Shown here piece after piece: positions 1 through 9,472 of a stretch of DNA of 64,000 nucleotides (positions are counted from its first letter, which is position 1; the number at the start of each line of letters is the position of its first letter). The notes beneath the pieces were generated by a model. It was not told the origin of the DNA. It saw only the letters and a list, made by a program, of their open reading frames with translations, and made no database searches. The DNA lies in the NCBI RefSeq assembly GCF_000208405.1, contig NC_015437.1, forward strand, positions 682,001 to 746,000. Direction: 5' to 3'. The position numbers and the translations under genes are program-made. The DNA is from Selenomonas sputigena ATCC 35185. GTDB taxonomy: Bacteria > Bacillota > Negativicutes > Selenomonadales > Selenomonadaceae.

Positions 1-1
1 C

Positions 2-298
2 ACGCCCTATGTCGACATCGCTGAGGCGCGGTCGGCGCACGGCTCCGTGCAGGTCAAGGGGCTGCTCGATCCGGATGCTCCCGCACCCGCGCAGAAGGGG
101 AAGGATTTCGTCTTCGGACTCGTCGATGAATCAGGAGAAAAAATGGAAGTGCATTATCACGGCACAGAGCCTGATCAATTTCGCTCGGCGCATCACATCG
201 TCGCCGTCGGTTCGTACAAGGACGGCGCGTTCGAGGCGGATCGGCTGCTCATCAAGTGTCCGTCGAAGTATGAAAAGATAAAAGGCGGTTCATTATGA
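2..298 (+). CDS. ccmE: Cytochrome c maturation heme chaperone CcmE, 5' partial
   Basis: C-terminal part of the periplasmic heme chaperone of System I cytochrome c maturation, which carries heme covalently from CcmABCD to the CcmF lyase. The frame is open from the window edge, so the signal anchor and true start lie upstream. The visible part has the beta-barrel (OB-fold) pattern of the family. The heme attachment motif near the end reads CPSKY, a Cys-x-x-x-Tyr form in place of the usual His-x-x-x-Tyr; this variant is known from Desulfovibrio and archaea. The stop overlaps the ccmF start (ATGA), so the two genes are translationally coupled. Identity rests on this motif and on the neighbour. 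Confidence 0.85.
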   Translation, partial: TPYVDIAEARSAHGSVQVKGLLDPDAPAPAQKGKDFVFGLVDESGEKMEVHYHGTEPDQFRSAHHIVAVGSYKDGAFEADRLLIKCPSKYEKIKGGSL

Positions 299-2394
299 CA
301 GCCGGCACGGCATTCCTCGTACTCTCGCTCATCTTTGCGATGGCGGCAGCATTTTCATGGATGCGCGGAAAGGCGGCTGCGGGCAAGGCGCTCGCGCTCG
401 CTTCCTTCTTCGCGGCGGTCTTGGCGAGCGCATGGCTCTTCTGGCTGATTCTGCACGATCGCTTCGACATCGACTATGTGTGGAGCTATTCCTCGCTCGA
501 TCTGCCGCTCGTCTACAAGATTTCCGCCTTCTGGGCAGGACAGCAAGGCTCATTCCTCTTGTGGCTCTTCTTCCATGCGGCGGCGGGCGCGGCGCTCGCC
601 CTTCGCGCACGGCTCGGAAACGCAGGTCAGGCCGTGTTCTTCTTCCTGCAGGCTCTTTTGGCGGCGCTCGTCCTCTTCTACAGTCCGTTCGCTGTGACGG
701 AGGGCTATGCGCCTGCTGACGGCGCGGGAATGAATCCGCTCCTGCAAGACCCGTGGATGGCGATTCATCCGCCGCTCGTGTTCTTTGGCTACGCACTGCT
801 CGCCGTGCCGTATGCGGCGTCCTTGGGGGCGCTGCTGTCTGAAAAGGCGGACAGCACGGCGTGGCTCGCACTTGCGCGAAGCTGGGCGCTCGTCGCCTGG
901 GCGCTCCTCGGTGCGGGCATCTTCGTCGGTGCTTTCTGGGCGTACAAGGTGCTCGGCTGGGGCGGCTGGTGGGGCTGGGATCCCGTGGAGAACTCTTCGC
1001 TCGTGCCGTGGCTCGCTGCGGGCGTCCTCGTCCACCTGCTCTCTGCCGCTCGCGTGCGCCCGACGAATCTCGCACTCGCGCATCTTTCTGCTATCTTCTC
1101 CTATGCGCTCGCGCTCTACGGCACGTTCCTCGCGCGAAGCGGCCTTTTGGGCGATTTCTCCGTGCATTCTTTCAGCGGCACGGGCGTCGGCCTCTGGCTT
1201 GTCGCCGTCGATGCGATCGTAGCGCTGGCGGGACTTTCGCTTCTCGTCTGGCGTGCGGGAAAGTTCCCCAAAGGCTCTCCGTACCCGGCGCATCGAAGCC
1301 GCGAATTCTTCCTCTTGCTCGGCTGTCTTGCCCTGACCTTTCTCGCCATCATCGTATTCATCGGCATGTCGATGCCGCTTCTCACAGGGCTTGGCGGCGA
1401 TTCTGCCGCCGTCGACACGGGCTTCTACGTCAAGACGAGCCTGCCGCTCGCCATCTGTATGCTGCTTGCGATGGCAGCCGCCTCCTTGCTGCACTATGGC
1501 GAGGGTCAGGTGTCGCTGCCAAAGGCGCTCATCGGCGCTATATTTGTAGGTGCGGCGGCGGCAGGACTCGCAGGCGTCAGAGAAGTCTCCTCGCTTGTCC
1601 TTGCGGGCGCTGCGGCTGTCGCCGCTTTTGCGAGTGTTCTCGCTTGGCGCGGCGGTGCACTTCGCCTTGCCGCAGCCGTCGCACACGCGGGCGCGGCTCT
1701 GGCTCTTTTTACGATGGCGCTCGCCGCGGCGGGAACGAGCACGACACTTGAGTTCGTGCCGGATGAGCCGCAGTCCTTCGGCAGAAACTCGATTCTCTAC
1801 GAGGGCATGGAACTTTCGGAGAGCCGCAGGGAGAAGGAGTATGTGTTCCGCGTCGACGGCGAGGAAGTGCGCGCCTTGACGAAACTCAGCGCGAGCGGCG
1901 AGGATGCGGCGAGAGAGCCTGCTATCGCGCACGGCGCGGCGGGCGACATCTACATCGCTCCCTCACCTGCGGCCGTCGGTCACGAGATCGTGCTGCAGCG
2001 CGGCAGGGCCATTTTGGAGGGAGATGTAGCCTACCGTCTGGAGCATGTCATGGAAGAAGAGGAGCCCGATGATGAGGGTCGCCGCCTCTTTCTCGCGGAC
2101 ATCGCCGTCACCGACGGCGAGACCGTTGACCTCGCCGAAGTCAGCTTGACGGCGGCGGGCATGAAGGCGACGACGGAATCCTTCGCCGTCCTCGATGGCA
2201 AGAGACGATTGCGCCTCTTGGGCATATCCGAGGATAGGAAGAGCATCATGCTGCAAATACTGCCGGCAATCGAGGAGGAAGCACGGCTGCCGCTGACGGC
2301 GTCCGTCAGCGAAAAACCGCTGCTCTGGCTTCTGTGGCTCGGTGCGGCATTCACCTTTTTCGGCACATCGTGCGCCCTAAGGAGGAGATGCTAG
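295..2394 (+). CDS. ccmF: Cytochrome c heme lyase subunit CcmF
   Basis: Multi-pass inner membrane heme lyase that transfers heme from CcmE to CXXCH-type motifs of apocytochromes on the outer face of the membrane. At 699 residues it is slightly longer than typical CcmF (about 650). The tryptophan-rich WWD heme-handling motif is seen at about residues 222-240 (WGGWWGWDPVENSSLVPW), with many hydrophobic segments before and after and a soluble domain at about 480-670 ahead of a last membrane segment. It overlaps ccmE by 4 bp and lies 54 bp upstream of nrfH, so it probably shares a transcript with the nitrite reductase it helps mature. Because NrfA has a CXXCK heme site, this CcmF may be the dedicated lyase; that last point is inference. 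Confidence 0.95.
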   Translation: MTAGTAFLVLSLIFAMAAAFSWMRGKAAAGKALALASFFAAVLASAWLFWLILHDRFDIDYVWSYSSLDLPLVYKISAFWAGQQGSFLLWLFFHAAAGAALALRARLGNAGQAVFFFLQALLAALVLFYSPFAVTEGYAPADGAGMNPLLQDPWMAIHPPLVFFGYALLAVPYAASLGALLSEKADSTAWLALARSWALVAWALLGAGIFVGAFWAYKVLGWGGWWGWDPVENSSLVPWLAAGVLVHLLSAARVRPTNLALAHLSAIFSYALALYGTFLARSGLLGDFSVHSFSGTGVGLWLVAVDAIVALAGLSLLVWRAGKFPKGSPYPAHRSREFFLLLGCLALTFLAIIVFIGMSMPLLTGLGGDSAAVDTGFYVKTSLPLAICMLLAMAAASLLHYGEGQVSLPKALIGAIFVGAAAAGLAGVREVSSLVLAGAAAVAAFASVLAWRGGALRLAAAVAHAGAALALFTMALAAAGTSTTLEFVPDEPQSFGRNSILYEGMELSESRREKEYVFRVDGEEVRALTKLSASGEDAAREPAIAHGAAGDIYIAPSPAAVGHEIVLQRGRAILEGDVAYRLEHVMEEEEPDDEGRRLFLADIAVTDGETVDLAEVSLTAAGMKATTESFAVLDGKRRLRLLGISEDRKSIMLQILPAIEEEARLPLTASVSEKPLLWLLWLGAAFTFFGTSCALRRRC

Positions 2395-2448
2395 GCATAT
2401 ATTTTTGAGGAGACGAACCCCTTTGGTTATGGAAAGGAGGGAAGGGGA

Positions 2449-2928
2449 TTGGAAGCAAAGGAATTCTTTCAGAAGAACACGCTGAAGTGCATCATCGGAG
2501 GCTTCGCCGCAGGCGTCATCTTTTCCGTCTGCACTTCGGCGGGGCTGTCGTTTTCCGGCTCTCCCGCATTTTGCGGACAGTGCCATGCGATGAAGATGGA
2601 GAAGGCGACGTTCATGGAATCGTCGCATCGAGAACGTGAGTGCGTGGACTGCCACCTGCCGCACGACAGCATGACGGCGTACTTCGTCGAGAAGGGACGA
2701 AGCGGCATGATCGACGTTTACCACGAGCTGAAGCGCGACTATCCTGCCAAGATCCGCATCTCGGAAGACGCAGAAAAGATCGTGAACGGTAACTGCCTGC
2801 GCTGTCATAGCGCGACGATGGCAGTCGTCCACGCAGGTCCGATGGACGCCAATACCGATTGCCTGAAATGCCACAGGAGCGTGGCACATGGCTCCAATCA
2901 CCTGGAAGGAGGGATCAAAGTTGAGTAA
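2449..2928 (+). CDS. nrfH: Cytochrome c nitrite reductase small subunit NrfH
   Basis: Membrane-anchored tetraheme quinol dehydrogenase of the NapC/NirT family that passes electrons from menaquinol to NrfA. One N-terminal membrane helix (about residues 14-34) is followed by four heme motifs: CGQCH near residue 42, CVDCH near 64, CLRCH near 116 and CLKCH near 137. The first reads CxxCHxM, the NrfH arrangement in which a methionine serves heme 1. The start is TTG behind a strong GGAAAGGAGG site. The 3' end overlaps the nrfA start by 8 bp, so the pair is coupled. Length (159 aa) is normal for the family. Confidence 0.95.
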   Translation: MEAKEFFQKNTLKCIIGGFAAGVIFSVCTSAGLSFSGSPAFCGQCHAMKMEKATFMESSHRERECVDCHLPHDSMTAYFVEKGRSGMIDVYHELKRDYPAKIRISEDAEKIVNGNCLRCHSATMAVVHAGPMDANTDCLKCHRSVAHGSNHLEGGIKVE

Positions 2929-4270
2929 GCTGCAAAAGTACTTGCTGGGCGTCATCGTTGTCTGTGTCGCATTCTTCGGCTTCGTCATCGTGCGCATCGG
3001 CATCGCCCAGCCGTCGAGCACCTTCAAGCTCGCTCAGATACCGACGGAGAACAATGCCCATCTCGGCATGGAAGCCTTCAAGGAGGCATATCCGCTCCAA
3101 TACGAATCGTATCAGATGACGGCGAGCGATTCGCCGACGCCGACGGGCTATGGCAGTTCCGGCGTCCATTCGAGACTCATGGACGAACCGGAGATGATCG
3201 AAAACTGGAAGGGCTATGCCTTTTCCCTGCAGTATGACGATGACCGCGGCCATGTCTATGCGCTTGAGGACGTCAAGAACTCGCTGCGCACGAACAAGGC
3301 CAACCAGTCAGGCTCTTGCATCACCTGTAAGAGTGCCTATACGAAGGACGTCTTCTACGACACGATGGGCTGGGACTATACGTTGAAGAGCTTCAAGGAG
3401 CTGGCCGATCAGGTGCCGAACGACGCTTCGATCGCCTGTGCGACATGCCATGACGTCAAGACGATGAAGCTGCGTCTCGTCATTCCTGCGCAGATCGAAG
3501 ATCTGGAGCGCAACTGGGGCAAGACATGGGACGAGCTCAGCGACAACGACAAGCGCGCCCTCGTCTGCGGCCAGTGCCATACGGAGTATTACTTCGAGCA
3601 GGCGAAGAAGGGCCGCGTCGTGTTCCCGCGCGACAACGGCTACACGGCGGAAGAGATGTACGAGTACTACAAGCGCACCGATCTGCCGGGCGGCTTCAAG
3701 GGCGACTGGAAGCATCCCGACTCGGGCGCGATGATGCTCAAGGCGCAGCATCCCGACTACGATGTTTGGAAGACGAGCGTCCATGCGGACGCGGGCGTCA
3801 CCTGCATCGACTGCCACATGCCGTACATGCGCAAGAACGGGCAGAAGTACACGTCGCATTATATTTCCAGCCCGTTGAAGTACGTCGAGGACGCATGCCT
3901 CAAGTGCCACGATGAAAGCAAGGAAGTGCTCATCGCACGCGTCAAGACGATCCACGACAACACTTTCAAGCTGCAGAGAACGGCGGGCATCACGTGCGCC
4001 AAGGCACATCTCGCCATCAAGGCGGCGGCAGAAGCCGGTGCGACGGACGAGCAGCTCGCTCCGGCGCGTGAGCTGATTCGCGAAGCGCAGTGGTATTGGG
4101 ACTACGTCGAGGCTGAAAACGGCGTCGGCTTCCACAATCCCGACCAGTGCATGAGGACGCTCGGTCTCTCGATCGACCTCGCACATCAGGCGATCGAAGC
4201 GGCAAATGCCGCTACGCGCGGCGCGTTCCCGATGGACAATCTGCCGGACAAGCCGTTTGATCATCTCTGA
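2921..4270 (+). CDS. nrfA: Ammonia-forming cytochrome c nitrite reductase NrfA
   Basis: Pentaheme enzyme that reduces nitrite to ammonium with six electrons on the outer side of the membrane. An N-terminal hydrophobic segment (about residues 5-22) serves as signal or anchor. The catalytic heme site is the Lys-ligated motif CITCK near residue 132; the other four are CATCH (about 173), CGQCH (216), CIDCH (294) and CLKCH (325). I chose the TTG start because AGGAGG sits just upstream and it gives the usual N-terminus; an ATG 33 bp earlier lies inside nrfH without a good ribosome site. It is followed by a strong terminator. Order nrfHA with ccmEF upstream supports respiratory or detoxifying nitrite ammonification. 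Confidence 0.96.
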   Translation: MSKLQKYLLGVIVVCVAFFGFVIVRIGIAQPSSTFKLAQIPTENNAHLGMEAFKEAYPLQYESYQMTASDSPTPTGYGSSGVHSRLMDEPEMIENWKGYAFSLQYDDDRGHVYALEDVKNSLRTNKANQSGSCITCKSAYTKDVFYDTMGWDYTLKSFKELADQVPNDASIACATCHDVKTMKLRLVIPAQIEDLERNWGKTWDELSDNDKRALVCGQCHTEYYFEQAKKGRVVFPRDNGYTAEEMYEYYKRTDLPGGFKGDWKHPDSGAMMLKAQHPDYDVWKTSVHADAGVTCIDCHMPYMRKNGQKYTSHYISSPLKYVEDACLKCHDESKEVLIARVKTIHDNTFKLQRTAGITCAKAHLAIKAAAEAGATDEQLAPARELIREAQWYWDYVEAENGVGFHNPDQCMRTLGLSIDLAHQAIEAANAATRGAFPMDNLPDKPFDHL

Positions 4271-4316
4271 GCGGCAGATAAACGAAGATAAGATTGACAG
4301 CTTGCTGTCCTAAATG

Positions 4317-4353
4317 AAAAGCCCGTGCGCCTTGAGCGGCGCGCGGGCTTTTT
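4317..4353. terminator. Bidirectional intrinsic terminator after nrfA
   Basis: A 15-bp stem (AAAAGCCCGTGCGCC against its complement, one G-T pair) with a 6-base loop and T-runs on both strands. It closes the ccm-nrf unit and the convergent chemoreceptor gene. Confidence 0.9.
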
Positions 4354-4397
4354 GCGTGCGAGAGGGGTTCCTTCAAAGGAATATGCAGAGGTCTTTC

Positions 4398-6191
4398 CTA
4401 TACCTTGAACTTGCTGATGGCAGCGTGCATCGCCTGCGACATCTCGTTGAGCGAGTGGCTTGCGGCGGCGATCTGCTGAACGGCAGCGGTCTGCTCCTGG
4501 GTCGCGGCAGATACGGTCTGCGATTCGGCGGCAACGCTGCGGCTCATCTTGTTCATCGACTCTGCGGAGTCGCGTATGCTGTGCGTGCTCTGCTCCAATT
4601 CGTGGACGCGGCTGCCCATGGCGCTCGATTCGCTGGCGACGTGCTCGACCATGGAGGCGATCTCCTTGAAGGTGCGGCCGGCTGCGTCGACGGCTTCTGT
4701 GCCGCCCTGCGCCTGGGAGGCGCCTTCCTGCATGACCTCGACGGCATTCTGCGCCTTTTCCTGAATCGAGGTGATGAGCGCGGTGATCTCGTCCGCCGAC
4801 GTGCTCGATTGCTCGGCGAGCTTTCGGACTTCCTCGGCGACGACGGCGAAGCCTCGCCCGTTCTCGCCTGCGCGCGCTGCCTCGATGGCGGCGTTCAGTG
4901 CAAGGAGATTCGTCTGATCGGCGATGGCGGCGATGGCGTCGACAATCGTGCCGATCTTATCGGACTCTTCGCCGAGCACAGTGATGACTTCGGCGGAACG
5001 CGATACGGACTCTGCGATGCGCTGCATCTGCAGCACGGCCTCGTTGACCCGGGTCGCGCCCTGTGCTGCCGCGCGGTTCGTTCCATCGACGGCATCGACG
5101 GTCTGCGAGAGGTTTCCGGCGAAAGCGCTCATGTGCTGCTCAAGTGTGCCGATCTGAGCCTTCGTGCGATCCATTTCCGCGAATTGCTCGTTGCACGAGT
5201 CTGCCACCTTTGACATGGAGAAAGCGACCTGGGAACTGACCGTGGCGGATTGGTCGGCACTCTCGTTGAGCTGGGCGACAGCGGTCGTGATCTTTTCTGC
5301 CGCGTCGATGGCCTGCTTCATCATCTGCCGCACGTTGTGCTGCAAAGTGTCGAGCGCCTGGCTCATCCTGCCGATCTCGTCCGTGCTCGAAATCTTGGTC
5401 TCAAGCGCGGCGTTGTGGCGGAAGTCTCCCTGTGCAAGCGTGGCAAGGCGGTTCGTCACATGTGCGATAGGGGTTGCCAGCTTGTTGCTGAAGAAGATCG
5501 CCAAGGCGATGCAAAGGGCTTCAATCAAGACGGAAACGAGCACTGTCATGCGCAGGCTGCTGTAAAAATCCGCATCGATGACTTCCTTCTGTGCGGCGAT
5601 GAGCGCGTCGATCTGGTCGATCCAGACGCCTGTGCCCAAGACCCATTGGTATGGCGCGAAGGTCGTGGTATAATTGCGCTTGGGCAGAGGCGTCGTCTCA
5701 CCGGGCTTGGCAAAGCTCAGGTCAGTGTAGCCGCCGCCCGGCTGCCGGCCGTTTTTCAGCATCTCCTGAATGAAGTGGACGCCGTTGGGATCGACGAGAT
5801 CGATGCGTGATTTGCCCTCGACGTCGCGCCCTAAGAGGACGACGTTCACGCCGTCCGCCGTATCGATCCAGAAGTATCCCTTGCCGTCGTCATAGCGCAG
5901 GTCGCGCACGAGATCGGCGGCAATCTTCTTCGCTTCCGGCTCGCTCAAGAGGCCGGCTTGCTGCTGTTGGTAGATCTTTTCGAGCAAGCTGACGACGATC
6001 TGCGTCTCGTTCTTCAAGGATGTGTCGACATCCTGCAGAAGCTGCGTGCGATAGTTTTCCAGCTGCGTCTGCGCTTCCATGCGCAGCGTCTGTAGCCAAA
6101 GCGCGGTGATACAGATGACGGTGACAAGTGAAGTTCCGACCATAAGGATGATGAACTTCATGCGCAGCGACGACGAAGCAAAATGAAACAT
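4398..6191 (-). CDS. Methyl-accepting chemotaxis protein with single Cache sensor
   Basis: Chemoreceptor of 597 residues that signals to CheA. N-terminal membrane helix at about 11-34, an extracellular sCache-type sensor at about 50-190 (it contains GYFWID and a later [10 protein letters not shown] stretch typical of this fold), a second membrane helix at about 200-222, HAMP at about 222-275, and a long coiled-coil signalling domain with the hairpin tip around [20 protein letters not shown] and [20 protein letters not shown]. The ATG was chosen because GGGAGGGG lies directly upstream; an upstream in-frame ATG 105 bp earlier has no ribosome site. The ligand cannot be read from sequence; sCache receptors often bind small organic acids. 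Confidence 0.93.
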   Translation of the reverse strand: MFHFASSSLRMKFIILMVGTSLVTVICITALWLQTLRMEAQTQLENYRTQLLQDVDTSLKNETQIVVSLLEKIYQQQQAGLLSEPEAKKIAADLVRDLRYDDGKGYFWIDTADGVNVVLLGRDVEGKSRIDLVDPNGVHFIQEMLKNGRQPGGGYTDLSFAKPGETTPLPKRNYTTTFAPYQWVLGTGVWIDQIDALIAAQKEVIDADFYSSLRMTVLVSVLIEALCIALAIFFSNKLATPIAHVTNRLATLAQGDFRHNAALETKISSTDEIGRMSQALDTLQHNVRQMMKQAIDAAEKITTAVAQLNESADQSATVSSQVAFSMSKVADSCNEQFAEMDRTKAQIGTLEQHMSAFAGNLSQTVDAVDGTNRAAAQGATRVNEAVLQMQRIAESVSRSAEVITVLGEESDKIGTIVDAIAAIADQTNLLALNAAIEAARAGENGRGFAVVAEEVRKLAEQSSTSADEITALITSIQEKAQNAVEVMQEGASQAQGGTEAVDAAGRTFKEIASMVEHVASESSAMGSRVHELEQSTHSIRDSAESMNKMSRSVAAESQTVSAATQEQTAAVQQIAAASHSLNEMSQAMHAAISKFKV

Positions 6192-6426
6192 GCATACCCC
6201 TCCCATAACCACGATCCATCCATGGATGTTGCTACTGCGGCGATGTTTCTTCCGCGAATGAATGTAGAACGCGATTTTACCAATAAACCTTCTCAAAAAA
6301 CAGACCTATGTCCCTTTATTTTTTTATGTGTTCGGCATGGAAATGTGAAATCCTTCCCATAACACGAAAGATAATTCTTTTCTAATGGGTGCATACTCCT
6401 GGCTGCACATAGATTTATAAAACCTA

Positions 6427-6454
6427 TTGACAAAGTATGATATTGTGCTATAAT
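6427..6454 (+). promoter_or_regulatory. Sigma-A type promoter of metY
   Basis: TTGACA, 16-bp spacer, TATAAT, about 68 bp before the metY start. The remainder of the gap between this and the divergent chemoreceptor gene is A+T rich with no gene and no recognisable SAM or T-box leader. Confidence 0.8.
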
Positions 6455-6522
6455 AAGCCTAACCTATGAATCAGGTATGTTTTCTTGTATTGCGGGCAAG
6501 CCCGAGGAAAGAGGAGATTTTG

Positions 6523-7815
6523 ATGAGCGACGAGAGAAAGTATAAGTTTGAAACCCTGCAGCTCCATGTCGGGCAGGAGGAAGCCGATCCGGCGACGGAT
6601 TCACGTGCTGTGCCGATCTACCAGACGACGTCGTACGTGTTCCGCAATTCGCAGCATGCGGCGGATCGTTTCAGTTTGAAGGATGCGGGCAACATCTACG
6701 GCAGGCTCATGAATCCGACGCAGGACGTGCTCGAAAAACGCGTGGCGGCGCTTGAAGGCGGCGTCGCGGCGCTCGCCTTTGCCTCGGGTGCAGCGGCCGT
6801 GACGACAGCGCTGCAGGGACTCGTTCATGCGGGACAGCACATCGTCGCTGAGACGACGATCTACGGCGGCACCTACAATCTTCTTGCGCACACCTTCCCT
6901 GATTTCGGCATTGAGACGACGTTTGTCGATCCGGCGGGCGGCGCGGCGGCCTTCGAGGCGGCAATTCGGGAGAACACGCAGGTCATCTACATCGAGTCCA
7001 TCGGCAATCCGAACGCGAACCTCGTCGACATCGAGGCGGTCGCCGCCGTCGCGCACAAGCACGGCATTCCGCTCGTCGTCGATTCGACGTTTGCGACGCC
7101 GTATCAGCTGCGTCCCATCGAGCACGGCGCGGACATCGTCGTTCACTCGGCGACGAAGTTCATCGGCGGACACGGCACGACGCTCGGCGGCATCGTCGTC
7201 GACAGCGGCAAGTTCGACTGGACGGCATCGGGGCGCTTCCCGTGGCTCGTCGAGCCGAACGCGAGCTACCATGGCCTTTCCTTCGCGAAGGACGTCGGCG
7301 CCGCCGCTTTCGCCGTCTATTTGCGTGCGCTCCTTCTGCGCGACACGGGCGCGGCGATCTCGCCGTTTAATGCGTTCCTCCTGCTGCAGGGCGTTGAGAC
7401 GCTTTCCTTGCGCGTCGAGCGCCATGTGGAGAACGCCTTGAAGGTCGTCGACTATCTCGCGAAACATCCTCAGGTCGAGAAGGTCAACCATCCCTCGCTC
7501 GCCTCGCATCCTGATCATGCGCTCTACGAGCATTACTTCCCGCAGGGCGGCATCTCCATCTTCACCTTCGAGGTCAAGGGCGGCGGCAAAGCGGCGCAGA
7601 AGTTCATCGACCACCTCAAGGTATTCAGCCTGCTCGCCAATGTTGCCGACGTGAAGTCGCTCGTCATCCATCCGGCAAGCACGACGCACTCCCAGATGAA
7701 CGAGGAGGAACTGAAAAAGAGCGGCATCGCGCCCGGCACGATCCGCCTTTCCATCGGCACGGAGCATATTGACGACATTCTCTACGATTTGGAGCAGGCA
7801 TTCAAGGCGCTCTGA
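6523..7815 (+). CDS. metY: O-acetylhomoserine sulfhydrylase (PLP-dependent)
   Basis: Cytosolic pyridoxal phosphate enzyme of the Cys/Met metabolism family that makes homocysteine from O-acetylhomoserine and sulfide. 430 residues, the usual size. The PLP lysine is about K212 in SATKFIGGHG, followed by the long LGGIVVDSGKFDW insertion region typical of the O-acetylhomoserine branch rather than cystathionine synthases. The ATG follows AAAGAGGAG; an ATG 57 bp upstream is in frame but lies where the leader should be and has no ribosome site. A single-gene unit with its own promoter and terminator. Confidence 0.93.
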   Translation: MSDERKYKFETLQLHVGQEEADPATDSRAVPIYQTTSYVFRNSQHAADRFSLKDAGNIYGRLMNPTQDVLEKRVAALEGGVAALAFASGAAAVTTALQGLVHAGQHIVAETTIYGGTYNLLAHTFPDFGIETTFVDPAGGAAAFEAAIRENTQVIYIESIGNPNANLVDIEAVAAVAHKHGIPLVVDSTFATPYQLRPIEHGADIVVHSATKFIGGHGTTLGGIVVDSGKFDWTASGRFPWLVEPNASYHGLSFAKDVGAAAFAVYLRALLLRDTGAAISPFNAFLLLQGVETLSLRVERHVENALKVVDYLAKHPQVEKVNHPSLASHPDHALYEHYFPQGGISIFTFEVKGGGKAAQKFIDHLKVFSLLANVADVKSLVIHPASTTHSQMNEEELKKSGIAPGTIRLSIGTEHIDDILYDLEQAFKAL

Positions 7816-7822
7816 TGAAAAG

Positions 7823-7866
7823 AAAATACGGCAGGGGCTTTTGCGAAGCCTCTGCCGTATTTTTTT
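7823..7866. terminator. Intrinsic terminator after metY
   Basis: Long G+C-rich stem (ATACGGCAGGGGCTT with near-complete complement) with a 5-base loop, A-run before and seven T after. It can serve both metY and the convergent gene. Confidence 0.9.
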
Positions 7867-7878
7867 GCAGTTTTTCTG

Positions 7879-8313
7879 TCAGCGCTGCAGCGCCCTGACC
7901 TTGGCGATCATGGCGTCGCGCTTCATCTTCTCTTCGCGCGCGCGCGCGACCGCCCGCGCCTTGAAGGCGGCAAGCTCCTCTTCATCCACCATCTCTACAG
8001 CGCCTTCCGTGCGGCGGCACGCGATGTAGAGGAGCGTGATCGTCAGCGCCGTCGCCGTGATCGCGATGAAGGAATGCGGATATCCCGTCGCTTCGACGAA
8101 GCGCGGCCCCAAGATCCAGAGAACGGCGACGGGTAGCCACGCGGCGAGCATCGTGAAGGCGAAGCCCAGCACGAACGTGTTCTTCATCTTCCCCGAGGAA
8201 AGCACGCGGATGGAATAGCCGAAATGGTGCAGCACCGCCATGACGACGTACTGACCGACGAAGAAGCCGATGATCGATATGACGACCCAAGCGGCCTGTG
8301 GTATCTCTCCCAT
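7879..8313 (-). CDS. Small membrane protein of unknown function
   Basis: 144 residues with three predicted membrane helices at about 8-30, 45-68 and 78-98, then a charged, Arg/Lys/Glu-rich helical tail of about 40 residues that should face the cytosol. The start is supported by GGGAGG six bases upstream. I do not recognise the family. It is a single reverse-strand gene between two forward transcription units, convergent with metY and sharing its terminator. Confidence 0.75.
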   Translation of the reverse strand: MGEIPQAAWVVISIIGFFVGQYVVMAVLHHFGYSIRVLSSGKMKNTFVLGFAFTMLAAWLPVAVLWILGPRFVEATGYPHSFIAITATALTITLLYIACRRTEGAVEMVDEEELAAFKARAVARAREEKMKRDAMIAKVRALQR

Positions 8314-8427
8314 GACAAAAGCCTCCCTGCATTATCTAATCGTCTTTTATTATACCATAAGAATTGGATTTTCCCAAGAGCTGAAAAAACTTTCCGTGTG
8401 CCGTTTGATTTTCTCTTCGATGATTTA

Positions 8428-8436
8428 TGATATAAT
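8428..8436 (+). promoter_or_regulatory. Extended -10 promoter element
   Basis: TGATATAAT, an extended -10 (TG-n-TATAAT), 47 bp before the next start codon. No convincing -35 at 17 bp, which fits an extended -10 promoter. Confidence 0.6.
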
Positions 8437-8482
8437 GGAAAAGCGGTTTTCTTTTTTCTGTATACGGAGGGAGGCATTTACA

Positions 8483-9409
8483 ATGAAATTTGCGATGTTC
8501 GGCGCGGGCGGCACGGGCGGGGTGCTCGGCGGCTATCTCGCGCTCGCGGGGCACGATGTGACGTTGATTGCACGCGGCAGGCACTTGGAGGCTCTTCAGA
8601 AGGACGGTCTGACGATCGAGTCGGCGCATCGAGGCACGCTCCATATCAAGAACGTGAAGGCGCAGACGGCGGAGGCTTACGATGAAACGCCCGATGTGCT
8701 CTTCGTCTGCTGCAAGTACTACGCGCTTCCCGACGCCATCGCGTTCGCGAAGCGTGCGGCAGGCCCCGATACGCTCATCATCCCGATCTTGAACGTCTTC
8801 GGCACGGGCGAGGTCATGCAGAAGGATTTGCCGGGGTTGACCGTGCTCGACGGCTGCATCTACATCTTCGGCAATCTCAAGGCGCCGGGCGTATTGGAGC
8901 AGCCGCAGAAGATCCTGCGCGTGATCTTCGGTTTCCGTCCCGATCAGGCGAAGTGCTTGGAGGAGAGGGCGAAGGCGCTCGAAAAGCTCCTGCAGGATGC
9001 CGACATTCGCGGACACTACAGCCTCGACATCCGCCGCGATGCGCTGACGAAGTTCGGCTTCGTCTCGCCGATGGGCGCGGCAGGGCTTTATCACGATGCG
9101 ACGAGCGAGGCGTTTCAGAAGGAAGGCGCGGTGCGTGACACGTATCTCGGCCTGATCCGTGAGGTCGAGGCGCTCGGCAAGGCGATGGGGATTGTCTTCG
9201 AGAAGGATCTCGTGGCAACGGGCATTGCCTTCATCGATGCGTTCGAGCCGGGACTCAAGACGAGTATGCAGCGCGATGTGGAAAAGGGAGGACTTTCCGA
9301 GTTCGACGGACTCGTGAACCGCATCGTCGCTCTCGGCGAACGCTATCATGTGCCCGTGCCGCTCTACAAGAAGATCAGCGACTGGGGCAAGGCGAAGGGA
9401 ATCCGATAA
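8483..9409 (+). CDS. panE: Ketopantoate reductase family protein
   Basis: NADPH-dependent 2-dehydropantoate 2-reductase fold (PanE/ApbA family), which makes pantoate for coenzyme A synthesis. 308 residues. The Rossmann motif GAGGTGGVLG is at about residues 8-17, followed by the domain II helical bundle; the Lys in RDALTKFGFVSP fits the conserved catalytic Lys of the family. AGGGAGG precedes the ATG. It lies directly before glycerate kinase, and paralogues of this family act on other 2-oxo acids, so the exact substrate is not certain. Confidence 0.85.
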   Translation: MKFAMFGAGGTGGVLGGYLALAGHDVTLIARGRHLEALQKDGLTIESAHRGTLHIKNVKAQTAEAYDETPDVLFVCCKYYALPDAIAFAKRAAGPDTLIIPILNVFGTGEVMQKDLPGLTVLDGCIYIFGNLKAPGVLEQPQKILRVIFGFRPDQAKCLEERAKALEKLLQDADIRGHYSLDIRRDALTKFGFVSPMGAAGLYHDATSEAFQKEGAVRDTYLGLIREVEALGKAMGIVFEKDLVATGIAFIDAFEPGLKTSMQRDVEKGGLSEFDGLVNRIVALGERYHVPVPLYKKISDWGKAKGIR

Positions 9410-9472
9410 AAATATAGCGGTAGTGTCCTTGAGGGGAACTCAAGGCGTAAAGCTGAAAGGACGGGAAGAGCT

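Noticed and set aside
329-1932. Long reverse-strand frames opposite ccmF and other G+C-rich genes
   Set aside because: These are shadows of strongly biased codon use; products are Arg-rich, lack ribosome sites and match no family.
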